Positions 1-8,727 are shown, counted from the stretch's first letter. The stretch is 64,000 bases of DNA from Viridibacterium curvum (GCF_039544165.1 NZ_BAABLD010000002.1:496001-560000); one strand, 5' to 3'. Notes: generated by a model from the sequence alone, not told the origin. Numbers and translations: made by a program.

Positions 1-573
1 CCGGCCATTGTGCTGATGATGAGTGGCTTCACACGCATCGTCATCGTGCTGTCGATGCTGCGTCACGCCATGGGTACGCAGACCTCGCCGCCCAACCAGG
101 TCATCGTGGGGCTGTCACTGTTCCTCACTTTCTTCGTCATGTCACCCGTGCTCGACAAGGTCTACACCGACGCCTGGGTGCCGCTATCGGCCAACAAGAT
201 CGAGTTTGACGAAGCCGTCAATCGCGCCAGCGTGCCGATGAAGGCCTTCATGCTCAAGCAGATGCGCGACAGCGACCTGACCCTGTTCGCCAAGCTTGCC
301 AAGGTTCCCCCGGTCGACAAGGCTGAAGACCTGCCTATGCGCGTCATCGTGCCGGCCTTCGTCACCAGTGAGTTGAAGACGGCTTTCCAGATCGGCTTCA
401 TCGTATTTCTGCCCTTCCTTGTCATCGACATGGTGGTTGCCTCGGTCCTCATGTCCATGGGCATGATGATGATGTCACCCGTCATCGTCTCGCTGCCGTT
501 CAAGATCATGCTGTTCGTACTGGTGGACGGCTGGAATCTGCTCATTGCCTCACTCATCACAAGCTTCGGATAG
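1..573 (+). CDS. fliP: Flagellar export gate protein FliP (5' truncated by window edge)
   Basis: FliP, FliQ and FliR form the helical export gate of the flagellar type III secretion apparatus in the inner membrane. Only the C-terminal 190 codons are present. The frame is open to the left edge, so roughly 55 N-terminal residues including the signal peptide are missing (family length about 245). The visible part has the conserved 'GTQTSPPNQV' stretch after the first hydrophobic helix, a charged loop, and two C-terminal hydrophobic helices containing the Met-rich run 'MSMGMMMMSP'. fliQ begins 10 bases after the stop and fliR follows, the usual fliPQR order. Identification is secure; the true start cannot be seen. 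Confidence 0.95.
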   Translation, partial: PAIVLMMSGFTRIVIVLSMLRHAMGTQTSPPNQVIVGLSLFLTFFVMSPVLDKVYTDAWVPLSANKIEFDEAVNRASVPMKAFMLKQMRDSDLTLFAKLAKVPPVDKAEDLPMRVIVPAFVTSELKTAFQIGFIVFLPFLVIDMVVASVLMSMGMMMMSPVIVSLPFKIMLFVLVDGWNLLIASLITSFG

Positions 574-583
574 GAGTCCCTCC

Positions 584-853
584 ATGAATCCCACTACCGT
601 CGTCGCACTCGGCCGTGAAGCCATGGAAGTCGCCCTGCTCATCTCGGCGCCGATGTTCCTCGCTGCGCTGGCGACCGGTCTGCTCATCAGCATCCTGCAG
701 GCCGCCACGCAGATCAACGAACAGACCCTGTCGTTCGTGCCCAAGCTTTTGATCATGTTCGGCACCCTGGTGATGGTTGGCCCCTGGATGATTACCCTGC
801 TGACTGACTACATCCGCAGGCTGTTCGAGGCGATCCCGAACCTCATCGGCTGA
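584..853 (+). CDS. fliQ: Flagellar export gate protein FliQ
   Basis: This 89-residue protein has two transmembrane helices and is the second component of the flagellar type III export gate. It reads 'MNPTTVVALGREAMEVALL' at the N terminus, then the family motif 'LISILQAATQINEQTLSF' leading into helix 2. Length matches the family (about 89). I chose the ATG at 584 over an in-frame upstream TTG at 545 because the upstream start would overlap fliP and add 13 unconserved residues, and because GGAG lies just before 584. It sits between fliP and fliR in a tight operon. Confidence 0.95.
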   Translation: MNPTTVVALGREAMEVALLISAPMFLAALATGLLISILQAATQINEQTLSFVPKLLIMFGTLVMVGPWMITLLTDYIRRLFEAIPNLIG

Positions 854-869
854 CTGCACGCAGCGCGCC

Positions 870-1658
870 ATGTTCTCCATCACCACCGCACAGCTGGATG
901 CTTTGCTGGTGACCTGGGTGTTCCCCATGGTGCGGGTGATGTCCTTCGTGGCCGCAGCACCGGTCTTCAACAACGTTGCCATTCCCCGTCGTATCAAGTT
1001 GATCGTGGCCCTGGCCATAGGTTTTGCCGTCGGCGCGTCGCTGCCGCAACAGAACCTGCCGGCACCGGGCAGCTATGTCGGCCTTGCCGTGCTGGCCCAG
1101 CAAATCATCATCGGTGCCGGCCTCGGGCTGGCGATGCGCGTGGTTTTCGCTGCGCTCGACGTGATGGGCGAACTCGTCGGCCTGCAGATGGGGCTCTCAT
1201 TCGCCACCTTCTTTGACCCGCAAAGCCAGGGCCAGACCTCGGTCATTGCGCAGATTGTCGGCATCTTCTCTACCCTGCTGTTCCTGGCCCTGAACGGCCA
1301 CTTGCTGCTGATACAAAGTCTGGCGCAGAGCTTCGAGTGGCTGCCCATCACCGCTACGCCCGTGCATTCCGAAGGCTTCCTGTGGCTGGCACGCAGCGGC
1401 GCGATATTGTTCGCCACCGGGCTGTTGCTGGCCCTGCCCGTCATTGCCGCCCTGCTCATCACCAACATCGCGCTGGCTGTGCTGACGCGCGCCGCGCCTC
1501 AGCTCAATCTGTTCGCCATCGGCTTCCCGATCACCTCCACGGTCGGCATCGCTGTGCTGTGGCTGACCCTGCCCGTTCTGGCAAGCGTGCTGCAGGGAGT
1601 GTTCGACCAGGGCTTCGAGGGCATCACCATGCTGGCCAGGGCCTTTGCCCAGCGCTGA
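870..1658 (+). CDS. fliR: Flagellar export gate protein FliR
   Basis: FliR caps the FliP-FliQ export gate in the inner membrane. The 262-residue product has about six hydrophobic helices and family motifs such as 'GLQMGLSFATFFDP' in the middle and 'LNLFAIGFPI' near residue 210. Length is normal. It starts 16 bases after fliQ. No flhB follows; the next gene is minC, so the flagellar operon ends here, although the 118-base gap shows no clear hairpin terminator. The C-terminal 'FDQGFEGITMLARAFAQR' is hydrophobic then basic, as expected. Confidence 0.94.
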   Translation: MFSITTAQLDALLVTWVFPMVRVMSFVAAAPVFNNVAIPRRIKLIVALAIGFAVGASLPQQNLPAPGSYVGLAVLAQQIIIGAGLGLAMRVVFAALDVMGELVGLQMGLSFATFFDPQSQGQTSVIAQIVGIFSTLLFLALNGHLLLIQSLAQSFEWLPITATPVHSEGFLWLARSGAILFATGLLLALPVIAALLITNIALAVLTRAAPQLNLFAIGFPITSTVGIAVLWLTLPVLASVLQGVFDQGFEGITMLARAFAQR

Positions 1659-1776
1659 GCCGCAAGGGCCCTGTGCCTGAACCCTTATCTGCCCCCGCAC
1701 TTGCCCCGAACCCCCTCAAAAAGTAGACTCGACTGCTTTATTGCCTTTTCATGACCGCGCCCGGCGCCCCGCTTTT

Positions 1777-2535
1777 ATGACCAAACCCATCGAGTTCAAG
1801 GCCGGCAGCCTTACCGCCATGTCAGCCATCGTGCGGGAACTCGACAACGTCAAACTCTCCGACACCCTGCATACCATGCTGGGCGGATTGGGCGAGTTCT
1901 TCGCCGGCGAAGCCACCATCATTGACCTGTCGCAGCTCGCCAAGGCCCCCGAACGCGCCGACTGGCCGGGTCTGCTGAGCCTGCTGCGCCGTTACGGCCT
2001 GCAGCCTGTCGCTGTACGCCACACGCCAGAACACCTGGAAGACAGCGCCCGCAAAGCCGGTCTGGCGGTGCTGGCTGCCGATGCCGGCAAGATGAGCGCC
2101 GAGCGCCCCGCCGAACCAAAGCCCGCTGCGACACCGACAGCCCCGCAGGCTGCGCTGGACCTCACGCCCCCCACTGGCGGCGCGCCGACCATGATCATCG
2201 AGCGGCCCTTGCGCAGCGGCCAGCAGGTCTATGCCCGCGGCGGCGACGTCGTCATTCTCGGCGGTGTCAGCAATGGTGCCGAAGTCATTGCCGACGGCAG
2301 CATCCACTGCTACGGCCCGCTGCGTGGCCGCGCGCTGGCTGGTGCTCAAGGCAACACACAGGCACGCATCATCACCACGAGTTTCGCGCCGGAGCTGGTC
2401 TCCATCGCCGGCGTCTACCGCACCTTTGAACGCGGCCTGCCACCCAATCTGGCTGGCAAGGCTGCTCACGCTGTATTGCGTGCTGACCGCAACGGGCAGC
2501 ACAGCCTGAATATCGATGCGCTGAAGCTCGACTGA
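1777..2535 (+). CDS. minC: Septum site-determining protein MinC
   Basis: MinC inhibits FtsZ polymerisation away from midcell and is recruited to the membrane by MinD. The 252-residue product has an N-terminal FtsZ-binding domain (about 1-105), a Pro/Ala-rich linker (about 110-135) and a C-terminal beta-helix domain that dimerises and contacts MinD. The RSGQ motif used for MinD binding is at residues 146-149. A TTG 36 bases upstream would add 12 residues; I prefer the ATG at 1777 because 'MTKPIEFKAGSL' matches family N termini. It begins the minC-minD-minE operon in standard order. Confidence 0.94.
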   Translation: MTKPIEFKAGSLTAMSAIVRELDNVKLSDTLHTMLGGLGEFFAGEATIIDLSQLAKAPERADWPGLLSLLRRYGLQPVAVRHTPEHLEDSARKAGLAVLAADAGKMSAERPAEPKPAATPTAPQAALDLTPPTGGAPTMIIERPLRSGQQVYARGGDVVILGGVSNGAEVIADGSIHCYGPLRGRALAGAQGNTQARIITTSFAPELVSIAGVYRTFERGLPPNLAGKAAHAVLRADRNGQHSLNIDALKLD

Positions 2536-2574
2536 CGCGCACCCCACAGAACACATTAGAGAGAGGATTTACCC

Positions 2575-3387
2575 GTGACACGTGTAATCGTCGTGACATC
2601 CGGCAAGGGCGGCGTGGGCAAGACCACTTCCAGCGCCAGCTTCGCCTCCGGCCTCGCGCTGCGCGGCTTCAAGACCGCCGTGATCGACTTCGACGTCGGC
2701 CTGCGCAACCTCGACCTCATCATGGGCTGTGAGCGCCGCGTGGTGTACGACTTCGTGAACGTGATCAGCGGCGACGCCAACCTCCACCAGGCCCTGATCA
2801 AGGACAAGCACTGCGAGAACCTCTTCGTGCTGCCCGCCTCGCAGACGCGCGACAAGGACGCCCTGACCGAAGAAGGCGTCGAGAAGGTCATCAAGGACCT
2901 CGAACACATGGGCTTCGACTACGTCGTCTGCGATTCGCCCGCCGGTATCGAACACGGCGCCATCATGGCCCTGACTTTTGCCGACGAAGCCATCGTCGTC
3001 ACGAACCCCGAAGTCTCGTCGATCCGCGACTCCGACCGCATCCTCGGTATCCTCCAGAGCAAGAGCCGCCGAGCCAAGGAGGGCCGCGAGCCCGTCAAGG
3101 AACACCTGCTGGTCACGCGCTACAGCCCCAAGCGCGTCGAAGAGGGCGAAATGCTGTCGTTCAAGGACATTCAGGAGCTGCTACGCATTCCGCTGATCGG
3201 CGTGATCCCGGAGTCCGAATGCGTGCTGCAGGCATCCAACTCCGGCTCGCCCGTCATTCACAACAAGGATGATGACGCCGCTACTGCTTACCAGGACGTC
3301 GTCGCGCGCTTCCTCGGCGAAGAGCGTGAGCTGCGCTTCGTGAGCTATGAGAAGCCCGGCATCCTCAAGCGCCTGTTCGGAGGTTGA
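2575..3387 (+). CDS. minD: Septum site-determining ATPase MinD
   Basis: MinD is a membrane-cycling ATPase that carries MinC to the inner membrane and oscillates under MinE control. The deviant Walker A motif 'GKGGVGKTT' is at residues 10-18, and the C-terminal amphipathic membrane-targeting helix ends in 'GILKRLFGG'. Length is 270, normal for the family. The start codon is GTG, preceded by the purine-rich ribosome site 'GAGAGGA'. minE starts 2 bases after the stop, so the two are probably translationally coupled. Confidence 0.97.
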   Translation: MTRVIVVTSGKGGVGKTTSSASFASGLALRGFKTAVIDFDVGLRNLDLIMGCERRVVYDFVNVISGDANLHQALIKDKHCENLFVLPASQTRDKDALTEEGVEKVIKDLEHMGFDYVVCDSPAGIEHGAIMALTFADEAIVVTNPEVSSIRDSDRILGILQSKSRRAKEGREPVKEHLLVTRYSPKRVEEGEMLSFKDIQELLRIPLIGVIPESECVLQASNSGSPVIHNKDDDAATAYQDVVARFLGEERELRFVSYEKPGILKRLFGG

Positions 3388-3389
3388 AC

Positions 3390-3653
3390 ATGTCCTGGCT
3401 TGAAAAGATTTTCGGCAATGCCCAGCCCAAATCCGCGGCACGCGCCAAGGAGCGGCTGACGCTCGTCATTGCCCACCAGCGTGCCGAGGACACCACGCCC
3501 GACTTCCTGCCGGCCCTGCAGAAAGACCTCGTCGCCGTGATCTCGAAGTACGTCAAGATCAACCCGGACGACATCAAGGTACAGCTTGAGAAGAAGGACA
3601 ACTACGAGGTGCTGGAGGTGAATATCGTGATGCCGGAGCCTAATGCACGCTGA
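3390..3653 (+). CDS. minE: Cell division topological specificity factor MinE
   Basis: MinE stimulates MinD ATPase and drives pole-to-pole oscillation. The 87-residue product has an N-terminal amphipathic stretch 'MSWLEKIFG', the contact helix region 'ERLTLVIAHQRAE' and a C-terminal dimerisation domain ending 'VNIVMPEPNAR'. An in-frame TTG two codons upstream overlaps the minD stop; the ATG at 3390 lies a few bases after GGAGG (inside the minD 3' end), which decides the start. A strong terminator follows 14 bases after the stop, ending the min operon. Confidence 0.96.
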   Translation: MSWLEKIFGNAQPKSAARAKERLTLVIAHQRAEDTTPDFLPALQKDLVAVISKYVKINPDDIKVQLEKKDNYEVLEVNIVMPEPNAR

Positions 3654-3667
3654 GGTCCGCCCCACAG

Positions 3668-3701
3668 AAAAATGCCGGTCGCTGACCGGCATTTTTCTTT
3701 T
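3668..3701 (+). terminator. Rho-independent terminator of the minCDE operon
   Basis: A perfect 13-bp stem (3668-3680 with 3684-3696) with a 3-base loop is followed by a T-rich tract. It lies 14 bases after the minE stop and before the next operon's leader. Confidence 0.9.
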
Positions 3702-3872
3702 TGCAGGCTGGGCTGGCTGGATTGCACATGAACATTGCTTCTTCACGGCGCGCCTGTCCTGCGTGATACTGGTGCCAAGGGGGAACCTTCGAGGCACCGG
3801 CCCATTCAAACAGGCCAGCAGGCTTCCCCGCAAGCCGCCCGCAGCTGCTGTATCCAACGAGAGGAGAATGTG

Positions 3873-4766
3873 ATGAGTCGTCTTACCGCAAAAGATTTTC
3901 ACCCCGAAGTTCTCAAGCTCTTTCACGAATATGTCCATGGCGGTATCTCCCGCCGCGAGTTCCTGGACGGGGCCGGCAAGTTCGCCGTCGGCGGCATGAC
4001 CGCAACCGGCATACTCGCAGCTCTGTCCCCGAAATTCGCTGAAGCCCAGGTGGTCAAGCCCGACGATGCACGCATCGTCGGCAAGTTCGTCGAAATCCCC
4101 TCTCCCAACGGCTACGGCAAGGTCCGTGGCTACCTTGTGACACCCGCCAAGCCAGTCGGCAAGCTTCCGCTTGTGTTGGTGGTGCATGAGAACCGTGGCC
4201 TCAACCCCCATATCGAAGACATGGCACGCCGTGTCGCGCTGGATAACTTCATTGCATTCGCCCCGGATGCCCTGTTCCCGCTGGGGGGCTACCCCGGCAA
4301 CGAAGAGGCCGCCGTCGCCAAGTTCCGCGAACTCGACCAGACCAAGACGCGCGAAGATTTCGTCGCCGCGGCGGAGTGGCTGGCCAAACAGCCTGAAGGC
4401 AACGGCAAGCTGGGGGTGGTCGGCTTCTGCTACGGCGGCGCGATGTCGCACTTCCTTGCAACGCGCATCCCGACGCTGAACGCTGCCGTGCCCTACTACG
4501 GCGCGGCCCCTGCGGTCGATCAGGCCGTCAAGGTCAAGGCCCCCATCCTGGCCCACTACGCCGACCTCAAGAACGACGAACGCACCACGTCCACCTGGCC
4601 GCCGTACGAAGCTGCGTTGAAGGCAGCGGGTGCCAAGGTCGAGGGCTTTATCTATGCAGGTACCCAGCACGGTTTCAACAACGACACCACGCCGCGTTTC
4701 GACGATGCTGCGGCCAAGCTGTCCTGGCAACGCACGATTGCCTTCTTCAACGCGAACCTGCGCTGA
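3873..4766 (+). CDS. Tat-exported dienelactone hydrolase family protein
   Basis: This is an alpha/beta hydrolase of the dienelactone hydrolase family, 297 residues. The N-terminal 'SRREFLDGAGKFAVGG' followed by a hydrophobic segment and 'AEAQ' looks like a twin-arginine signal, so the enzyme probably acts in the periplasm. The likely triad is Cys186 (in 'GFCYGG'), Asp231 and His266 (in 'TQHGFNND'), and an early 'HENRGLN' matches the family. The ATG at 3873 was chosen because 'GAGGAG' lies 7-12 bases upstream; the frame is open further upstream but that sequence is unconserved. It stands alone between two terminators. The substrate is unknown; true dienelactone hydrolase activity is not implied. 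Confidence 0.88.
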   Translation: MSRLTAKDFHPEVLKLFHEYVHGGISRREFLDGAGKFAVGGMTATGILAALSPKFAEAQVVKPDDARIVGKFVEIPSPNGYGKVRGYLVTPAKPVGKLPLVLVVHENRGLNPHIEDMARRVALDNFIAFAPDALFPLGGYPGNEEAAVAKFRELDQTKTREDFVAAAEWLAKQPEGNGKLGVVGFCYGGAMSHFLATRIPTLNAAVPYYGAAPAVDQAVKVKAPILAHYADLKNDERTTSTWPPYEAALKAAGAKVEGFIYAGTQHGFNNDTTPRFDDAAAKLSWQRTIAFFNANLR

Positions 4767-4785
4767 TTCGGCAAGCTGAAAGCAG

Positions 4786-4816
4786 ACGCCCGGCATATGC
4801 CGGGCGTTTTGTTTTA
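4786..4816 (+). terminator. Rho-independent terminator after the dienelactone hydrolase gene
   Basis: A perfect palindrome (4786-4796 pairing with 4797-4807, so an effective 4-base loop) is followed by TTTTGTTTT. The gene on the other side is on the minus strand and ends at 4847, but the A-tract needed for minus-strand termination is weak, so it probably works mainly for the plus strand. Confidence 0.85.
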
Positions 4817-4846
4817 TTGGTTTCTGTTTGCGTGAGCCTGAACGCG

Positions 4847-5977
4847 TCAGTCATCAGCCAGCCTGTGCATGGTCTCGATGATGCCTTCCAGCATGCGCTC
4901 CTGTTCCAGGCCGAAACTTGCCATCTGCTTGCAGATCTCGGTGCCGCAACCGCTCACCAGATTGAGAATCTTGGCCTCCTGCGCATCCGACAAGCCCATG
5001 CTGTAGAACGAGCGAGCGATCGCCTCCCCCTGGTCGGCGACCATGCGCATGGCACTCTCGCGCTGCACCTGCTGACGTTCACGCAGGTAATCCACCATGC
5101 GCATAAGACCATTGACGGCGCTCAGGATCATTTCGGTCTTTTCGAGTCGCCGAGCGTCATGCTGCAGCACACCCAGACGGATATTGGCAGACTCGACTAC
5201 GAAGGCCAGGTGATCGCGCAAGCGACCCGCACGCTCTTCGTCCGAATGCGGCCAGTTGGTGATCAGCATGGTTGCCAGGGGATAGGTAATCGACAAGCGT
5301 CCTGAAAACTGCGTGATGCGATCATTCTGCGAGGCATGCTCCAGCAAGGACGACTCCAACGGGCTGGCTGAACCATGCTCGTTGAGCATGATGATATTGT
5401 CATTGAGCTTGCAGGAAACCAGCGACCGAAGGTCATACTGATTGCAGGCTTCGACGATCGCCCTGGCTACAGCTTCGACGGTGTGGCAGGCGAAGACATC
5501 ACGCATGAACTTCATCACCGTGCCCATCTCGGCCAGTGAATTCATGGCACCAAACGCCGTCGTCGTGGCGTACTGCAGCTGCGACGAGAGCGCAGCCATC
5601 TGTTCATGGGCTTTCAGAATGTCGTCGACCTTGCTGACAATCTCTTCTGGAATCAATGGCTTGACGCAGTAATCATTGCAGCCCACATCGAAGGCCGTCA
5701 GGCGCATCTGGATGTTGTCGTCCGTGCTCGTAAGGATGACGTGAGCAGCATCGTCGCCGCGGGCACGCAATGCCCGGCAGATCTCCAATCCGCCACGCCC
5801 CGGCGCCTCCAGATCCAGTAGGCAAACGGCCGGATGGTCTTGCAGGGCGGCCATCAGTTCGTCGCCTTTGGCAAAGCCGCGAACGTCGGACGACACCTTG
5901 GCCAGTTCCCGGCACACTTCTCCACGGATATCGGCATCCTGCTCCAGGACGAATACGGCACTTCTGGCGTTGCTCAT
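4847..5977 (-). CDS. Response regulator with receiver domain and unclassified C-terminal half
   Basis: The N-terminal 120 residues form a CheY-like receiver with phosphoacceptor Asp55 ('VCLLDLEAP'), switch Thr83 and Lys106 ('DYCVKPL'). After a helical linker comes about 250 residues with no DNA-binding, GGDEF, EAL or HD motif that I recognise; part could be a divergent sensory fold, and the last 90 residues look helical. The ATG at 5977 has GGAGG 7 bases upstream; a GTG one codon earlier is less well placed. No histidine kinase is adjacent, so it is an orphan regulator. Receiver identification is firm; the output is unknown. Confidence 0.85.
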   Translation of the reverse strand: MSNARSAVFVLEQDADIRGEVCRELAKVSSDVRGFAKGDELMAALQDHPAVCLLDLEAPGRGGLEICRALRARGDDAAHVILTSTDDNIQMRLTAFDVGCNDYCVKPLIPEEIVSKVDDILKAHEQMAALSSQLQYATTTAFGAMNSLAEMGTVMKFMRDVFACHTVEAVARAIVEACNQYDLRSLVSCKLNDNIIMLNEHGSASPLESSLLEHASQNDRITQFSGRLSITYPLATMLITNWPHSDEERAGRLRDHLAFVVESANIRLGVLQHDARRLEKTEMILSAVNGLMRMVDYLRERQQVQRESAMRMVADQGEAIARSFYSMGLSDAQEAKILNLVSGCGTEICKQMASFGLEQERMLEGIIETMHRLADD

Positions 5978-6118
5978 CACACACCCTCCCGATTACAACC
6001 AACAACTTTCCCGGCCAGGATGATGCGTAGCATCATCCCATCGTATTTATCGTCCCGCGCGGCCAGGGCTTGATACCTGTCCAGCGGAGTGCCCGTCAGT
6101 CCATAAGCCGCGTAATGC

Positions 6119-6147
6119 TTGGTGCGGGCCCTGTCGGGCGCTAAACT
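6119..6147 (+). promoter_or_regulatory. Possible sigma-70 promoter for tRNA-Leu
   Basis: TTGGTG (6119-6124) and TAAACT (6142-6147) are separated by 17 bases, and a GC-rich stretch typical of stringent stable-RNA promoters follows, about 25 bases before the tRNA. Only partial matches to consensus, so tentative. Confidence 0.3.
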
Positions 6148-6171
6148 GCGAGCCCTGCGATATCTGCCCCT

Positions 6172-6258
6172 GCCCGGGTGGTGAAATTGGTAGACACAAG
6201 GGACTTAAAATCCCTCGGCCGCAAGGCTGTACGGGTTCGACCCCCGTCCCGGGCACCA
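6172..6258 (+). tRNA. tRNA-Leu (anticodon UAA)
   Basis: The 87-base gene folds as a class II tRNA with a long variable arm. The acceptor stem GCCCGGG pairs with CCCGGGC, followed by A and an encoded CCA. The anticodon loop reads CTTAAAA, giving anticodon UAA, which decodes UUA (and UUG by wobble). The T-arm has the GGTTCGACCC pattern. It stands alone, not in a tRNA cluster. No integrase or attachment duplication was noticed next to it. Confidence 0.96.
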
Positions 6259-6355
6259 TTTGCCAGAGCGCTTTGCTGGCAGACTCTTGATCCAGATCGC
6301 CTATCCACTCCTGCGTCATTGATAGCCTGCCGCTTTCTACCCCTGAGAGCGTCGC

Positions 6356-7840
6356 ATGCGCGTCCTGCTGATCTATTCGAACCAGAGTCGCGAGGTCGAA
6401 CCTGCCGCGCCCATCGGTCTGAGCTACGTCGCCGCCGCTACCCGCGCTGCGGGTCACGTGGTGCAGCTGCTGGATCTGGCCTTCTCCGCAGACATCCACA
6501 CAGCATTACGCAACAGCATCGCGACATTCCGTCCCGAAGCGGTCGGCTTATCCATACGTAATATAGACAATGTGATCAGCCAGCGCTTCGAGTCGCCACT
6601 GGCGGCCCTTCAAGCCCAGGCCGCAGTCATCCGCGACGCATGTGGGCCAGACGTTCCGTTGATCCTCGGCGGCCCCTCCATCTCCATCCTCGGCGCACAG
6701 GCCCTACCCTTGTTCCAGGCGGATTTCGCGATCGTCGGTGAGGGGGAGGCAGCCTTCCCCGCCCTGCTGACAGCCCTGCACCAGCATGCATCGGTGCAAC
6801 AGATTGCAGGCGTTTGCTACTGGCGGGATGGACGTCCGCAGCGCAATCCACCCGCCTTGCTCCCCGGCTTTGCAGGTTCCGGCATGGAAGATTTCGTGTG
6901 CTGGCGCGACTACCAGCAACTTGGTGGCACCTGGCCGCTGCAAAGCAAGCGTGGGTGCCCCATGCGTTGCAGCTATTGCACCTATCCGTTGATCGAAGGC
7001 CGCAAGCAACGTCTGCGCGACCCCCTCGAGGTTCTCGACGAAGTCGAGCGGGTATGGCGTGAAACCGGCGCGCGTTGCTTCGAATTCGTCGACTCAACCT
7101 TCAACACCCCGTCCACACACGCCATCGCCGTCTGCGAAGAGATCGTGCGACGCCGGGAAGCGGGACGACTGAAGACCAGCTTTACGACCATGGGTATCAA
7201 TCCGCGCGACGTGCCGATCGAGCTTTTCCCGCTGATGAGGCGGGCGGGCTTCAACTCGATGATGGTCTCGCCTGAAGCGGGTTGCGATGCCATGCTCAAA
7301 AGCCTGAGAAAAGGCTTCACGATGCGGGAGGTCGCCCGTTGTGCCGACCTGGCACGTCATGCGGGCCTGAAGAGCCTGTGGTGCTTCATGCTCGGCGCGC
7401 CGGGCGAGACAACTTCGACATGCGATGAAACCCTGAACTTTGCAGAAACACGGCTCGCCGGGGGCAGCTTCCTTTCGGTGTTCTTCACTGGCATACGCAT
7501 CCTGCCGGGTACCGCCCTGGCTGCCCAAGCTCTGGCAGAGGGCTACATCCAGCCAGACACCGACCTTGCCGGAGGCGTTTTCTATCGCTCCCCACTCGTC
7601 CCCGAGGAGGCGCTCATCAAGCGTGTGACACAGGGCATCCTGCGCAACCCCTGCATCGTGCACGCCGCAGACAGCCAGATCAGTGACGGCAAGCGGCGCG
7701 TCTACCGCTGGCTTGACCGGTTCGGTGTGCCAGGTCCTTACTGGCGCTTTCTGCCGGGTTGGTTGAATCTCGCACCGATCCGCTATCTGCGCGGCCGGAG
7801 CCTGGCTCCCGATAACCCATCCTTCGCATTGACTACCTGA
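6356..7840 (+). CDS. B12-binding domain radical SAM protein
   Basis: The 494-residue product has an N-terminal cobalamin-binding-like Rossmann domain (about 1-150: 'MRVLLIYSN', 'PLILGGPSIS', 'DFAIVGEGE') and a radical SAM core. The 4Fe-4S cysteines are Cys201, Cys205 and Cys208 in 'CPMRCSYC', inside the 'SKRGCPMRCSYCTYP' signature. The later 'MVSPEAGCDAMLKSLRKGF' resembles the region that contacts SAM. Family members include methyltransferases, methylthiotransferases and ring-modifying enzymes; nothing in sequence or context fixes the substrate. It lies alone between tRNA-Leu and dcd. Confidence 0.85.
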   Translation: MRVLLIYSNQSREVEPAAPIGLSYVAAATRAAGHVVQLLDLAFSADIHTALRNSIATFRPEAVGLSIRNIDNVISQRFESPLAALQAQAAVIRDACGPDVPLILGGPSISILGAQALPLFQADFAIVGEGEAAFPALLTALHQHASVQQIAGVCYWRDGRPQRNPPALLPGFAGSGMEDFVCWRDYQQLGGTWPLQSKRGCPMRCSYCTYPLIEGRKQRLRDPLEVLDEVERVWRETGARCFEFVDSTFNTPSTHAIAVCEEIVRRREAGRLKTSFTTMGINPRDVPIELFPLMRRAGFNSMMVSPEAGCDAMLKSLRKGFTMREVARCADLARHAGLKSLWCFMLGAPGETTSTCDETLNFAETRLAGGSFLSVFFTGIRILPGTALAAQALAEGYIQPDTDLAGGVFYRSPLVPEEALIKRVTQGILRNPCIVHAADSQISDGKRRVYRWLDRFGVPGPYWRFLPGWLNLAPIRYLRGRSLAPDNPSFALTT

Positions 7841-7943
7841 GGCGCCATCCACCTTGATTGCCGGCAATCTCACGCCCCATGCACGGCCGGGAGTGCCGCA
7901 AAGCGCTAGAATTCGTCATCTGTCACCCAGCCAGTGAGGCACC

Positions 7944-8513
7944 GTGAGCATCAAATCAGACAAGTGGATCCGCCGCATGGCGGAAAAGCACGGCATGATC
8001 GAACCCTTCGAACCGACGCTCATCCGTGAGGCGAATGGCCAGAAGATCGTTTCCTACGGCACGTCGAGCTACGGCTACGACATCCGCTGCGCCGACGAAT
8101 TCCGCGTCTTCACGAACATCAACTCGACCATTGTCGACCCAAAGGCTTTCGATCCGCAGTCCTTCGTCGAAGTCTCGGGCAAAGGCTATTGCGTCATTCC
8201 GCCGAACTCCTTCGCGCTGGCCCGCACGGTCGAGTACTTCCGCATTCCGCGTTCGGTGCTGACTGTCTGCCTTGGCAAGAGTACTTACGCCCGCTGCGGC
8301 ATCATCGTGAACGTCACACCCTTCGAGCCCGAGTGGGAAGGCTACGTCACGCTGGAGTTCTCCAACACCACGCCCCTACCCGCCAAGATCTACGCGGGTG
8401 AAGGCTGCGCACAGGTGCTGTTCTTCGAGTCCGACGAGATCTGCGAGACCTCGTACAAGGACCGCGGCGGCAAGTACCAGGGACAGGTTGGCGTGACCCT
8501 GCCGAAGATCTGA
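7944..8513 (+). CDS. dcd: dCTP deaminase
   Basis: Dcd deaminates dCTP to dUTP in the cytoplasm, feeding thymidylate synthesis. The 189-residue product matches the proteobacterial trimeric enzyme in length and carries 'SSYGYDIRC', 'GKSTYARCGI' and 'NVTPFEPEWEGYVTLE', which contains the catalytic glutamate region, and ends 'KYQGQVGVTLPKI'. The start is GTG preceded by 'GTGAGG'. It is monocistronic as far as can be seen, with a possible hairpin terminator at 8548. Confidence 0.97.
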   Translation: MSIKSDKWIRRMAEKHGMIEPFEPTLIREANGQKIVSYGTSSYGYDIRCADEFRVFTNINSTIVDPKAFDPQSFVEVSGKGYCVIPPNSFALARTVEYFRIPRSVLTVCLGKSTYARCGIIVNVTPFEPEWEGYVTLEFSNTTPLPAKIYAGEGCAQVLFFESDEICETSYKDRGGKYQGQVGVTLPKI

Positions 8514-8547
8514 CGCTACGCAGTGCGAAGTTGCAAAGGATGGCCAA

Positions 8548-8584
8548 AGGGCCGCCAGGGCAGGCCATGCTTGCCGGCGGCCCT
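8548..8584 (+). terminator. Possible terminator hairpin after dcd
   Basis: A 9-bp GC-rich stem (8548-8556 with 8576-8584) has a 19-base loop but no strong T-tract after it. It may attenuate read-through into the decarboxylase gene. Confidence 0.35.
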
Positions 8585-8727
8585 GTGTACTTTCATTGTC
8601 ACAGCACTGCGCTATGATTCCGCACCCGGCCGCTAGAGGATTTGGCTTTCCTTCGCGGCCCTTTTCTTTTGCTCCGCCTTCTCGCCTTGGCATTGAAGGC
8701 TTTTGATCGCCCTTTCGGGAGCCCGGC

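Noticed and set aside
3345..4796. Minus-strand open frame of 483 codons across minE and the hydrolase gene
   Set aside because: It spans two genes and two terminators on the other strand and has no ribosome site or known domain.
6172..6258. tRNA-Leu as an integration site for a genomic island
   Set aside because: No integrase gene and no duplicated tRNA 3' end was noticed downstream; the following genes are ordinary.
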